A stretch of DNA of 42,773 bases from JAILZP01 sp037444185 (GTDB lineage: Bacteria; Bacillota; Desulfotomaculia; Desulfotomaculales; Desulfocucumaceae). A program made the position numbers and the translations under genes. Below, piece after piece: positions 9,168-17,781 of the stretch (its first letter is position 1; every line of letters begins with the position of its first letter). The DNA lies in NCBI GenBank assembly GCA_037444185.1, contig JBBIMW010000017.1, forward strand, positions 1 to 42,773, given 5' to 3'. The notes under the pieces were generated by a model that was not told the DNA's origin, did no database searches, and saw only the letters and a program-made list of their open reading frames with translations.

Positions 9168-9779
9168 CTACCAGCCCCTGCTGTAATCATCGGCGCATGG
9201 AATGCAGACAGTCTGGCCGTCTTTCAGTCTGGCCCGGGCTTCCATGACGTACTCACCGCAGCCGGAGCACCGGACCGAGTTGAAAATTCTTGCCTTGCCG
9301 GGAAACTCGAAATCAATCTTTTCCACCCGGCAAAAATCTTCTTCCGGCAGATCCAGTATATATTTTGTTCTCTGGTCCTGGTGGAAGTGGAATTCTTTTT
9401 TCTCCTCCCCGGTGGCGCTTCCACCAAAGACCTTCTTTCTCAGTTCAGCAAGGTCGGGACCCTGATTATGCCATATCTCTCCGCTGACAGATATTCTCAA
9501 GGCCCGGTTGCTGCTCCGGCTGCCGAAGGTATAAACCTGCTTGCCGTGATCCCTGTACAGAAGATTTCCTTTCCCCAAAGTGCAGCCCGTCAGCAGCATT
9601 ATGGCGTCCACGCCGCAGGCATCGTTCTCCACCACCGCCACCAGCTCTTCATCAGGGGACCGCATTTCCCCCAGCCCCCCCAGGGCTGTCAGGGCCACCC
9701 TGTACCCCACCGCCAGTCCGGGACAGGAATGACCGTGAAATTCCACTGTTTTTTCCCAGGGTGTTTTTTCCATACACAT
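9168..9779 (-). CDS. FmdE-family protein with C-terminal zinc ribbon
   Basis: This 203-residue protein belongs to the FmdE family, named for formylmethanofuran dehydrogenase subunit E but widespread outside methanogens. The conserved motif FHGHSCPGLAVGYR (His15, His17, Cys19) and NDACGVDAIMLLTGCTLGKGNL hold the likely metal ligands. A CxxC...CxxC ribbon (CSGC, then CIPC) ends the protein. ATG at 9779 has AGGAGGGG 5 bases upstream. It lies 73 bases after the fused ATPase gene of the ABC importer, same strand, and is probably the last gene of that operon. The link hints that the importer carries a metal, metal chelate or cofactor precursor rather than plain peptide, but this is inference. No methanofuran pathway genes are present. 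Confidence 0.85.
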   Translation of the reverse strand: MCMEKTPWEKTVEFHGHSCPGLAVGYRVALTALGGLGEMRSPDEELVAVVENDACGVDAIMLLTGCTLGKGNLLYRDHGKQVYTFGSRSSNRALRISVSGEIWHNQGPDLAELRKKVFGGSATGEEKKEFHFHQDQRTKYILDLPEEDFCRVEKIDFEFPGKARIFNSVRCSGCGEYVMEARARLKDGQTVCIPCADDYSRGW

Positions 9780-9852
9780 AATTACCCCTCCTTAATTATT
9801 TTCCTAAACTGTTTTGTCCTGCCTCCTGACAGGGCAAGGAATACGAAATGCG

Positions 9853-11502
9853 CTATTCTGAGCTGGTTCCGACCAAACTTTTAGTATATTGGTGTCCGGG
9901 GCTGTTTATCACCGCACTGGTCAAACCTTCCTCGACGATCCTGCCCTCCAGCATCACCGCCATTCTGTCGCTTACTTTCCTGGCAAGGGCGATATCGTGG
10001 GTAATCAAAATAATGGCCAGCCCTCTGGCTTCCTGCAAGCTTAACAGAAGTCTCAGTATTTTCGCCTGCACACTGGCATCCAGGGCCGAGGTGGGCTCGT
10101 CGGCTATGAGAACCTTGGGGTTCAGCACCAGCGCCCTGGCTATGGCCACCCTCTGGGCCTCCCCGCCGCTCAAAAGGTGCGGATGTTTTCTCAAAAAATC
10201 CTCATCACCGGACAATTCAACTTCATTCAGCGCTTTTTTGACGATGGACGTTCTTTCCTTTGCGTCCCCGACGCCCTGTATGTCCAGGGGCTCCCGCACC
10301 GCCTCCAGCACATTCATTCTATGACTGATGGATTCACCGGGATTCTGAAAAATCATCTGCACCCTCCGGTGGAATCCCGCCCTGCGCACATCCGCCAGCC
10401 TTTCCCCCTCCAGCGTTACGGCACCCGAATCCGCCCTGTGTATTCCCATTATCAATTTGGCCAGGGTGGTTTTTCCCGACCCGCTTTCTCCCACCAGGGC
10501 CAAAGTTTCTCCCTCGTAAAGAGTCAGGTTCACCCCGTCCACCGCCCTGACGGAATCAAATCTCTTGGACAAACCTTCCACCACCAGCAAAGGCGCTATG
10601 CCTCCCCGGTGGCAGGCCAGCAGGCGTCCTCCGGACACTGCGGGTACCGGTTTTTCTTTTTCACAGACGGCTATTCTCTGGGTACACCTGGGATGAAAGG
10701 GACAGCCCGGAACTCCCGGGGCCGCCCTCCCCGGTATGCCCTGCAAATCCTTGGTGGTAAACATGTCCGGGTAAGACCTGAGCAGTCCCCTGGTATACGG
10801 GTGGCGGGGAGAGGCGAGCACATCACCCGCAAGGCCCTCCTCCACAATTCCCCCCGCGTACATCACAGCCAGCCTGCCGCTGAAACTTGCCGCGGTGGAA
10901 ATATCATGGGTTATCATAATGGTTGTTTTATCCCCGGTCAAACCCTTAATCAGCGATATGATTTCCCGCTTTGTGGCAACATCCAGTGAGGCCGTGGGCT
11001 CGTCCAGTATCACCACCTCCGGGTCGTTGGCCAGGGCCAGGGCAATGAGGGCCCTTTGCTTCTGTCCTCCGCTCAGCTGATGGGGATAGGCCCCCGCCCA
11101 CCGGTCCGGCAGGCCCGTGGCGCCCAGGATCTCCACAGCCCGGGCCAAAGCCGCACCCCTGCTTTTTTCGCCATGCGCCATGATTGACTCCGCCACCTGG
11201 TCTCTCACGGTATAAAGGGGGTGCAGGGAGTTTTCAACATTCTGAAAAACCATGGCCACCGTCTTTCCGCGCAATTTCCGGCGCACCTCTCCAGGCGCTT
11301 CCAGAATGTTCATGTCCTTTATCATTATTTTCCCGGAGCAGCGGCCCTCCACCAGGCCCACCACGCTTAAGCCGAGGGTTGTCTTGCCCGCCCCCGATTC
11401 GCCTATGACTGAAAGGGCCTCTCCCCTTCCCAGGGTCAAATCCAGACCGCTAATCACATCCATGCCGCCATAAGCGACTCTCAGCCCCTCAATCCTTAAC
11501 AT
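9853..11502 (-). CDS. Peptide/nickel-type ABC importer, fused double ATPase (DppD-DppF type)
   Basis: This 549-residue protein joins two ATP-binding domains in one chain. Domain 1 has Walker A GESGAGKTT (about 36-44), signature LSGGQKQRALIAL and Walker B VVILDEPTASLD. It ends with a cysteine-rich CPFHPRCTQRIAVC stretch, the cluster typical of DppD/OppD C-termini. Domain 2 has GESGSGKTT (near 344), LSGGEAQRVAIARAL and VLIADEPTSALD. Both switch regions read TxITHDI. Most Dpp/Opp systems use separate DppD and DppF; the fusion resembles YejF/GsiA. Its start overlaps the end of the DppC-type gene by 14 bases, so it energises the adjacent permeases. Confidence 0.93.
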   Translation of the reverse strand: MLRIEGLRVAYGGMDVISGLDLTLGRGEALSVIGESGAGKTTLGLSVVGLVEGRCSGKIMIKDMNILEAPGEVRRKLRGKTVAMVFQNVENSLHPLYTVRDQVAESIMAHGEKSRGAALARAVEILGATGLPDRWAGAYPHQLSGGQKQRALIALALANDPEVVILDEPTASLDVATKREIISLIKGLTGDKTTIMITHDISTAASFSGRLAVMYAGGIVEEGLAGDVLASPRHPYTRGLLRSYPDMFTTKDLQGIPGRAAPGVPGCPFHPRCTQRIAVCEKEKPVPAVSGGRLLACHRGGIAPLLVVEGLSKRFDSVRAVDGVNLTLYEGETLALVGESGSGKTTLAKLIMGIHRADSGAVTLEGERLADVRRAGFHRRVQMIFQNPGESISHRMNVLEAVREPLDIQGVGDAKERTSIVKKALNEVELSGDEDFLRKHPHLLSGGEAQRVAIARALVLNPKVLIADEPTSALDASVQAKILRLLLSLQEARGLAIILITHDIALARKVSDRMAVMLEGRIVEEGLTSAVINSPGHQYTKSLVGTSSE

Positions 11503-12343
11503 TTCCGGCCTCTCTTTTAATTCTCGGATTCAAAGCCGACTCCAGGGCGTAGCCCGTGTACATCAGCCCCGCCATGGTCAGGGACAGGGCCGCTCCGGCC
11601 GGCAGAAGCCACCATTTCCACACCTCCAGGTAGGAAAACTTCAGGGCGTGCTGCATCATCTTGCCCCAGCTGCAAACAGACGGGTCCGACACGCCAAGGA
11701 AAGATAGTCCGGCCTCCATGAACACGGCCCGGCGGGCGTTTTGTATCAACACCGCCGCCAGCACCGGGCCCATGTCCGGTATTATATGGCGCCGCAGCAG
11801 ATAAAACCGCCCGGCCCCGAAGGTTCCGGCAGCCTCCACATGCATCCTTCCCTTCAGTGATAAAGCCTGGGCCCGGACCACCCTGGCCCCGCCGGGCCAC
11901 ATAATGGCGGCCAGCAGAGCAATCAGCAGCAGCAGATCCGGCCTCAGGTAAGCCGCCGCCAGTATGATCACAATTACCGGAGGGATGATGATCAGCACAT
12001 CCACCATTCTCATTATCAGGCGGTCGGCCCTTCCCCCGCACAGCGCCGCCAGTCCCCCCGCCAGCACGCTGAGTGACACCGACAGAACCGACACGCCGAA
12101 GGCCACCGCCAGGGAAGTGCGGGCCCCGTATAGAAGGTGCGCCCATATGTCCTGGCCCACATCGTTGGTGCCCAGCCAGAACAGCGCCGAGGGCGGGTGG
12201 AATATATGGCCGGTGTAGTCACCGGGACTGTGCCTGACCAGCAGTGGCGCCACGGCGGCAAGGGCCGTGATGATAAAAAGCAGTGCCAGCCCGGCCCGGC
12301 CGAAGCCGCTGCGGTTTATTTCCCGCCAGTAATTAACGTGCAT
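11489..12343 (-). CDS. Peptide/nickel-type ABC importer permease, DppC type
   Basis: This 284-residue inner-membrane permease has about six membrane segments; the first is near residues 14-34. The family extracytoplasmic motif FWLGTNDVGQDIWAHLLYGA follows it. The EAA loop is seen at HVEAAGTFGAGRFYLLRRHIIPD. I chose ATG at 12343 because GAGGG lies 6 bases upstream; a TTG at 12361 would add six residues without a ribosome site. The start overlaps the DppB-type gene by 11 bases, and the stop overlaps the ATPase start. Confidence 0.92.
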   Translation of the reverse strand: MHVNYWREINRSGFGRAGLALLFIITALAAVAPLLVRHSPGDYTGHIFHPPSALFWLGTNDVGQDIWAHLLYGARTSLAVAFGVSVLSVSLSVLAGGLAALCGGRADRLIMRMVDVLIIIPPVIVIILAAAYLRPDLLLLIALLAAIMWPGGARVVRAQALSLKGRMHVEAAGTFGAGRFYLLRRHIIPDMGPVLAAVLIQNARRAVFMEAGLSFLGVSDPSVCSWGKMMQHALKFSYLEVWKWWLLPAGAALSLTMAGLMYTGYALESALNPRIKREAGNVKD

Positions 12344-13304
12344 ATGAAACCCTCGGGTCAATTTTGCGGTAAAAAATGTCCACCGAAAGGCTGACCGCCA
12401 GAACAGTTATGGTGGTCAGCAGCAATATTCCCTGAAGAAGCGGATAATCCCTTGTAATCAGGGAGTGGTACAACAGCGTCCCCATGCCGGGATAGGAAAA
12501 CACTATTTCGACGAACAAAGCACCGGAAATCAGATGGGGCAGCTGCAGCCCCGCCGCCGTAGCCACCGGTAAAAGAGAGTTCCTGCCCGCGTGGCGGTAC
12601 CTTACGGCGGCTTCGGTGCACCCCTTGGCCCTGGCCGTTTTTATAAAGGGCTCCCCCAGGGAGATGACCATGGTGTTCCTGGCCAGGAGGTAGGCCCCCC
12701 CCAACCTCACCAAAGTCAGCGAAGCCAGGGGCAAAGCCAGGTGACCCACAATGTCCAGCAGCTTCTCCATCCCGTTTCCGGCTGCGTAGGGGGTCATACC
12801 GCCGGCCAAAGGCGCCAGACCCAGTGTGACCCCGAACAGGAGAAGCAGCATAATGCCCGCGAAAAAGTCTGGAAACCCGCTCAGCATCATCATTCCGGCC
12901 AGCAGCAGGTGGTCCGCCGCCCCGCCTCGCCTGTAGCCCGACTCTATTCCCAGGACAAGGCCGGCGAGGGTGGAAATAATCACCGCCAGCCCCACCAGCA
13001 GTAGCGTCCAGGGAAGCCTCCCCAGAATAATTTCCATCACCGGGGAATTGTAATAATAAGAGTGCCCCAGATCCCCCCGGGCCAACGCCAGCCCATAGGC
13101 AAGGAACTGCTCGCCCGGGGACTGGTCCAATGAGAATCGCCGGATAATGTCGGCCTGCAGCTCCGGGGTCATGGCGATCACGGCCTCGTCACCGTATATG
13201 GCCTGCAGCGGGTCGCCCGGCATAAGGCGGGGCAGTATGAAGTTCAAAGACAGTATCACCAGCAGGGCCAGAAAATAGTTCAGCGCAATGTTCTTTTTGT
13301 CCAA
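12333..13304 (-). CDS. Peptide/nickel-type ABC importer permease, DppB type
   Basis: This 323-residue permease starts at TTG (13304); a GGAG lies 11 bases upstream, a rather long spacing. It shows the DppB layout: one N-terminal membrane segment (10-28), a periplasmic domain containing LDQSPGEQFLAYGLALARGDLG, then five segments. The EAA loop reads FIKTARAKGCTEAAVRYRHAGRNSLLP, which docks on the ATPase. It pairs with the DppC-type permease downstream to form the pore for a substrate delivered by the lipoprotein encoded upstream, 58 bases away. Confidence 0.92.
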   Translation of the reverse strand: MDKKNIALNYFLALLVILSLNFILPRLMPGDPLQAIYGDEAVIAMTPELQADIIRRFSLDQSPGEQFLAYGLALARGDLGHSYYYNSPVMEIILGRLPWTLLLVGLAVIISTLAGLVLGIESGYRRGGAADHLLLAGMMMLSGFPDFFAGIMLLLLFGVTLGLAPLAGGMTPYAAGNGMEKLLDIVGHLALPLASLTLVRLGGAYLLARNTMVISLGEPFIKTARAKGCTEAAVRYRHAGRNSLLPVATAAGLQLPHLISGALFVEIVFSYPGMGTLLYHSLITRDYPLLQGILLLTTITVLAVSLSVDIFYRKIDPRVSYAR

Positions 13305-13362
13305 CGGTCCGGAATCTCCTTAAGCGCAATTGAAAACAGCAAGGCCTGCCGGAAATGCGCCC

Positions 13363-14976
13363 TTATTTGACAAAGGACATCTTGTTCAACGGGATGGGCA
13401 CTCCGCTGGCCACTCCCTGGAAGGTGTAAAACAAATTCACCCGGCCGTCATGGGCCCAATACCAGGTGGGGTAATAAAGCGGCAGTGCGGGGATTTCCTC
13501 GGCGTATATTTCCTGAATTTTTTTCACCAGCTCCAATCGCCTGTCTTTGTCCATGGCCGCCTGCTGCTGCTTCAGGGCAGTGTTCAAACCCTCATTCCCC
13601 TGGTACCTGGCACTATTGAAACCCTTGCCCAGAATATTCCTGTTCAACATTTCGGGGTCTCCCCCCATTCCCCCGTGACCGCTCAAGGCCAGGTCAAATT
13701 TCCACTCCCCCACCCGGCTGTCCAGGGTCTTGGCTTCCAATGCGCGAAGGTTGACCTTGATGCCGACCTTTTCCAGCTGCCCTTTAATCATCTCCCCCTC
13801 ACGCTCCCCGGGGGAACCCTGCACACCTATCCCCCGGCCGCTGATGAGCAGCTCCAGCTCCAGCACCCGGCCGCCCTTCTCGAAATAATCACCTTTCTTC
13901 TCGTATCCAAGCCCTTTCAGCAATTCCACCGCCTTTTCCGGGCTGTGCGGGTACCTGTTTTCCTGGGCGGGGTTGTACCACGGGCTGTCGGGGGGCAAAA
14001 AGCCAGGGTTACCGGCCAGGCCATGCCCCCTTAGGCATGTCTCCACCAAGGCCCGGCGGTCAATGGAGTGCGCCAGGGCCTGACGAAATTCCTTCCTGTT
14101 GAAGGGGTCCTTCTGGTGGTTGATCATCAGCTTGGCCACCCAGTCATGCCTGCCCACCAGCACTTTGAATCCTTCCTTCTCCAGCTCCCTTACCAGTTCC
14201 GGAGGCGCCTGGACGGCGCCGACCTGCTTCTGCCTTAGCGCCGCGGCCATCACTTCCCCGCCCATCTTGACAAATCTCAATTCCTCCACCTTGGGCCTGC
14301 CCTGGTAGTAGCCACTGAATGCCTTGTACATGTATGTTCCCTGCTCTTTATTATAGTCCGCCAGGGTGAAGGGGCCGGTCCCAATCAGTGCCTCCCTTTG
14401 CTGAAACTGCTGCGGCGACTTTACATCTTTCCAGATGTGCTCCGGCAGTATCGGCAGCGTGCCGCCGACATATTCCAAAAATGAGGCGTAGGGCCTGTCC
14501 AGGTAGAGCTTCACCACGTGATCGCCCAGGGCCTCGGCCTTTTTGACCATTCCGGTGTCCGCCCACTGATAGGGGTGCTCCCTGGTGTAATTGACGGTGA
14601 ACACAACGTCCCCGGCGGTGAATTTCCTTCCGTCATGCCAGGTTGCGTTCTCCTGCAGACTGAACAGGTAGGAATTTTCATCCTTATTATATTCCCAGCC
14701 CTTGGCCAGGGCCGGCACATAGCCCTTGTCGTCCTTCCAAACCAGGGTGTCGAATAAAAGGCTCATTCTTATGTAGCCCGGCCCCCGGGAATAATGGGCG
14801 TAGGGGGAGGGGAACCCCCAATCCCCGGTGGTGTCGGCCACGGTGTAGATTATTCCGGCGCCGCCCGGCTGCTTGTCCGGCGCCGCTTTCTGGCCGTCCT
14901 TACGATCGCCGCAGCCGGCCTGCGCCAGGAGGGCCAACGCCAGGAGGAATACTGTAATTCTTTTCAGCAACGACAT
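13363..14976 (-). CDS. Extracellular solute-binding lipoprotein of the ABC importer (SBP_bac_5 family)
   Basis: A 537-residue lipoprotein. The signal peptide MSLLKRITVFLLALALLAQAGC ends in lipobox AQAGC, with the modified cysteine at 22, so it is anchored outside the membrane. The body has the family 5 signatures: KGWEYNKDENSYLFSLQ, TWHDGRKFTAGDVVFTVNY and FRQALAHSIDRRALVE. This family binds oligopeptides, nickel chelates, opines or sugars oligomers; substrate cannot be read from the sequence. The ribosome site is AAGGAAAGG with ATG at 14976. It is the first gene of the importer operon and is preceded by a leader of roughly 340 bases with its own promoter and terminator-like stem. Confidence 0.92.
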   Translation of the reverse strand: MSLLKRITVFLLALALLAQAGCGDRKDGQKAAPDKQPGGAGIIYTVADTTGDWGFPSPYAHYSRGPGYIRMSLLFDTLVWKDDKGYVPALAKGWEYNKDENSYLFSLQENATWHDGRKFTAGDVVFTVNYTREHPYQWADTGMVKKAEALGDHVVKLYLDRPYASFLEYVGGTLPILPEHIWKDVKSPQQFQQREALIGTGPFTLADYNKEQGTYMYKAFSGYYQGRPKVEELRFVKMGGEVMAAALRQKQVGAVQAPPELVRELEKEGFKVLVGRHDWVAKLMINHQKDPFNRKEFRQALAHSIDRRALVETCLRGHGLAGNPGFLPPDSPWYNPAQENRYPHSPEKAVELLKGLGYEKKGDYFEKGGRVLELELLISGRGIGVQGSPGEREGEMIKGQLEKVGIKVNLRALEAKTLDSRVGEWKFDLALSGHGGMGGDPEMLNRNILGKGFNSARYQGNEGLNTALKQQQAAMDKDRRLELVKKIQEIYAEEIPALPLYYPTWYWAHDGRVNLFYTFQGVASGVPIPLNKMSFVK

Positions 14977-15057
14977 AACGATTTTCCTTTCCTTGCCAAT
15001 TAATGCCTTGCCACAACACTATTGACTGTTAATTATTCAAACTGCGTCCCACCCCCA

Positions 15058-15175
15058 GAACAAATTAGCCCTTCAGGCAACTGGAATCCAGAATCCAGGA
15101 GCCAGAATCCAGAATAAAATTAAGTTAAATCCACAAGACTTATGAAAGCATAATTTCCTAATACCACAAGCAAAT
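15058..15175. repeat. Intergenic hairpin/CAGAAT repeat, full copy
   Basis: This is a diverged copy of 4906-5013. It begins GAACAAATTAGCCCTTCAGG (hairpin arm with changes at the loop and stem), then has CAGAATCCAGGAGCCAGAAT-type units, then a conserved tail TCCACAAG...AAAGCATAATTTCCTAATAC. The shared order of three different blocks shows that it is one element about 110-120 bases long and not chance similarity. Confidence 0.75.
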
Positions 15176-15196
15176 TGATTTCACCCCCTAGTGGCT

Positions 15197-15260
15197 GAAA
15201 AAGGAAAAAGCCACAAAGTTCATACCCCTTTCCAAAACGGGGACATAAGCCTTCGTGGCC
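15197..15260 (-). terminator. Stem-loop with T-run: thrC terminator or attenuator of the ABC operon
   Basis: On the minus strand a long imperfect stem pairs GGCCACGAAG (15260-15251) and ATGTCCCC with GGGGTAT and CTTTGTGGC (ending 15210), and is followed by TTTTTCCTTTTT. It would end transcripts from thrC. Because a promoter lies between it and thrC, it would also sit within the leader of the importer operon. A downstream AGCCAC (15191-15196 complement) can pair with GTGGCT of the 3' arm as an alternative fold. Confidence 0.65.
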
Positions 15261-15319
15261 TACAATTTTAGTTCTGATTTCTGCCGCCCGGCAGAGCGGC
15301 TTTTTTTATTGTTAAAAGT

Positions 15320-15348
15320 ATTATATAAATTATCCGGCCATGGTTCAA
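15320..15348 (-). promoter_or_regulatory. Sigma-A-like promoter overlapping the thrC stop codon
   Basis: On the minus strand TTGAAC (15348-15343) is followed after exactly 17 bases by TATAAT (15325-15320). Transcription would start near 15313 and run into the stem-loops and then the ABC importer operon starting at 14976. Confidence 0.5.
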
Positions 15349-16856
15349 CAATAATTATGTCGAAACAGCATGTCCAGCACCGCCGCCGCCATGGCCTCCT
15401 TTTCCAGCACCAGGCCGTGCAGCACCGGTTTTTTGTCCAAATCCGCAAGATTTCCCGGTATCTCTGTGCCGCTTATCCGGGACAGCATTTCCAGCAGCTC
15501 AAACTCGTGCCTGCCGGACGCCGCCCGTTCTCCGAGCAGCGCCCTGACCACGCTGCCGCTAAACTTGTATGGGCTGGCGGTGGACAGTATCACGGCGGGG
15601 GTTCCGTCGCCGGTCTGTTCCCGGTGCTTTTGGCAGACGTTAACGCCCACCGCCGTGTGGGTGTCGATCAGATAGCCGTACCTGTCGAATATTTCCTTGA
15701 TGGTCCCGTAGGTTTCCCGATCATCGGCGTAATCCGACCAGAACAGCGCCCGGATTTTTTCCAGCATGTCCGTCCCCACGTCGTACCTGCCTGAGGACTC
15801 CAATTCCCCCATCCAGATTCCGACGGCCCCAGCGTCACCCCCCGACAGGTGAAATAAAAGTCTTTCCAGGTTGCTGGAAACAAGAATATCCATGGACGGG
15901 GATATGGTCTTGTAAAACCGGCGGTTGCGGTCGTACACCCCGGTTCCGACAAATCCGGTCAGCACATTGTTTTCATTGGCGGCGCAGATAAGCCTGTTCA
16001 CCGGCAGGCCCGCCTCCCGGGCGTAGTAGCCGGCCAGTATGTTGCCGAAATTGCCGGTGGGCACCACAAAATTCACCGGATCCCCCATGGACAGGGCGCC
16101 CCGGTTCAGCAGATCCAGATAGGCGCTGAAGTAGTAAACTATTTGGGGCGCCAGCCGCCCCCAATTGATGGAGTTGGCCGAAGATAGCCTGAATCCTTTT
16201 TCCTCCAGCCGCCGCTTCATGGCCCGGTCGGTGAAGATAGCCTTAACCCCTCTCTGGGCATCGTCAAAATTGCCCCGGACCGCCGCCACCCCCACATTGC
16301 CGCCCTCCTGGGTAACCATCTGCAGCCGCTGCACCTGGCTGACCCCCTGATCAGGAAAAAAAACAATGATCCTTGTGCCCGGCACGTCCCTGAATCCCTC
16401 CAGGGCCGCCTTGCCGGTGTCCCCGGAGGTGGCCGCCAGAATGACTGTTTCGTCATTTTCCCCCTTTTTGGCCGCCGCCAGGGGCAGGAGGCGGGGCATT
16501 ACCTGCAGGGCCATGTCCTTGAAGGCGCTGGTGGGCCCGTGCCACAGCTCCAGAATATATGTGCCGCCGGACAATTCCATCAGCGGGGCTATCTCAGGGC
16601 GGGCAAAGGACCGGTCATTGTATGCCTCAAGAACGCACCGCATTATTTCACCAGTGGTGAAATCCGTCAGATAAAGTCCCATTATTGCGGCGGCCCTGCC
16701 GCAGTAGTCCATCCCCTTCATTTTTTCCAGCAGCCCCGCATCTACGCGCACGGGGGAATCCGGGACAAAAAGCCCTCCATCCGGAGCGATGCCCGCCTTT
16801 ATGGCCCCGGCGGACCCGACGGCCCCCCCCCCGCCCCTGGTACTTACGTACAGCAT
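15345..16856 (-). CDS. thrC: Threonine synthase
   Basis: This 503-residue PLP enzyme converts O-phosphohomoserine to threonine and phosphate. The PLP lysine is Lys113 in HGPTSAFKDMALQ, and the phosphate-binding loop of PLP appears in AATSGDTGKAALEGF. Length and the N-terminal LYVSTRGG opening place it in the long E. coli/yeast-like class rather than the 350-residue class usual in Bacillus. ATG at 16856 has AAAGGA 6 bases upstream. It follows the CoA-transferase B subunit by 42 bases on the same strand, so it probably belongs to the TRAP/CoA-transferase operon, an unusual place for an amino acid synthesis gene. No homoserine kinase or dehydrogenase lies nearby. Confidence 0.93.
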   Translation of the reverse strand: MLYVSTRGGGGAVGSAGAIKAGIAPDGGLFVPDSPVRVDAGLLEKMKGMDYCGRAAAIMGLYLTDFTTGEIMRCVLEAYNDRSFARPEIAPLMELSGGTYILELWHGPTSAFKDMALQVMPRLLPLAAAKKGENDETVILAATSGDTGKAALEGFRDVPGTRIIVFFPDQGVSQVQRLQMVTQEGGNVGVAAVRGNFDDAQRGVKAIFTDRAMKRRLEEKGFRLSSANSINWGRLAPQIVYYFSAYLDLLNRGALSMGDPVNFVVPTGNFGNILAGYYAREAGLPVNRLICAANENNVLTGFVGTGVYDRNRRFYKTISPSMDILVSSNLERLLFHLSGGDAGAVGIWMGELESSGRYDVGTDMLEKIRALFWSDYADDRETYGTIKEIFDRYGYLIDTHTAVGVNVCQKHREQTGDGTPAVILSTASPYKFSGSVVRALLGERAASGRHEFELLEMLSRISGTEIPGNLADLDKKPVLHGLVLEKEAMAAAVLDMLFRHNYC

Positions 16857-16898
16857 TTTATTTTCCTTTCGGCAGTTACAGCTTTTAACAGATTAATT

Positions 16899-17768
16899 CT
16901 ATCTCCCGGCATACTTCAATGTCAAATGCACGAACTCCTCCAGGCCCGACAGTTTTTTTCTGGATCCGGCGCCGCCCATGATCAGATTGCACGGGTCGGC
17001 GGCCCTCAGGGCCGCCAGCTCTTCCCCGGCGGGGTCCGGGGCCAGCTTGAGGTCATCGGCCACCATGAGGTCCCAGCCCACGCTTTCTTTTATTTCTTCA
17101 ACCTCCACCCCGGGGTATATGGTGTCCAGATACATCTCCCTGGTTTCCGGATGAAAGCGGAAAACGCCCTTGCTGGTCACCACGGCCACAGGACCTCCAC
17201 CCAGCAGCCCGGCCCGCTCCCTGGCCCCAGGGGAACCGTCCAGGTGGCCGGGGGTGGTGATAAAATCCACTTTTTCAACGAAGCGGTTCTTCTCCAGCCC
17301 CATCATTATCACCACCCGGCCCACCGATGACCCTATGTCGTTGCCCCCGCCGCTGCCCGGCAGCCTCACCGCAGGACGGCGGTAGTCCCCCTCCCCGAAT
17401 ATGGCGGTGGTGTTGAGATTGCCGTATTTGTCCAGCTGGGCCCCGCCCAGCACCCCGATGTCGTAGAACCCCCGCTGCAGATCACCGAATACGTGCCATT
17501 CCGAGGTAAGGCACAGGGCGCCGTCGGCGGCCGATGAATCCCCCACGTTGAAGTCCACCCTCAGCTTTTCCGGCCCTATACACCCGGATTCGTACACTAT
17601 GCTGAGGTTGGGAGCGTGAAAACGCTTGGCCAGTATACCTGCGATAAGCGGTATGCCTATTCCCACAAAGGCCACTTCCCAGTCTTTAAACTCCTTGCAG
17701 CTGGTGATGGCCATAAGCTCCGAGGCGGTGTAGTTTTTTCCCTTGATGGGCAGGCTCGATCCTTTCAT
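16899..17768 (-). CDS. CoA-transferase subunit B (glutaconate/3-oxoacid type)
   Basis: This 289-residue subunit carries the catalytic glutamate of family I CoA-transferases: Glu60 in SIVYESGCIGPE. The region following, LGGAQLDKYGNLNTT and GSGGGNDIGSSVGRVV, is the usual glycine-rich oxyanion/CoA binding part. ATG at 17768 has GAGGGGG 8 bases upstream, and the A subunit ends only 13 bases earlier. The sequence is closer in style to glutaconate and 3-oxoadipate CoA-transferases than to acetate or succinate types. Behind a TRAP transporter it most likely activates the imported acid with CoA. Confidence 0.88.
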   Translation of the reverse strand: MKGSSLPIKGKNYTASELMAITSCKEFKDWEVAFVGIGIPLIAGILAKRFHAPNLSIVYESGCIGPEKLRVDFNVGDSSAADGALCLTSEWHVFGDLQRGFYDIGVLGGAQLDKYGNLNTTAIFGEGDYRRPAVRLPGSGGGNDIGSSVGRVVIMMGLEKNRFVEKVDFITTPGHLDGSPGARERAGLLGGGPVAVVTSKGVFRFHPETREMYLDTIYPGVEVEEIKESVGWDLMVADDLKLAPDPAGEELAALRAADPCNLIMGGAGSRKKLSGLEEFVHLTLKYAGR

Positions 17769-17781
17769 GCGTGCGCCCCCT

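Larger units (their letters stand above)
14977..15344. other. Long leader region of the ABC importer operon
   Basis: There is no gene here. Right to left on the minus strand it holds a sigma-A-like promoter, a GC-rich stem (15284-15302; GCCGC pairing with GCGGC), a large stem-loop with a T-run (15197-15260), then the intergenic repeat 15058-15175, then the ribosome site of the binding protein gene. On the plus strand the 15284-15302 stem is followed by TTTTTTT, so it could stop antisense transcripts running toward thrC. Confidence 0.55.

Noticed and set aside
15187..15310. Plus-strand c-di-GMP (GEMM) riboswitch
   Set aside because: Some similarity in order (CACA, GGGAC, AAGCC, GGCCTA) but the conserved GCAAACC and GACGCAAAGCC blocks are not intact, and no gene follows on that strand.
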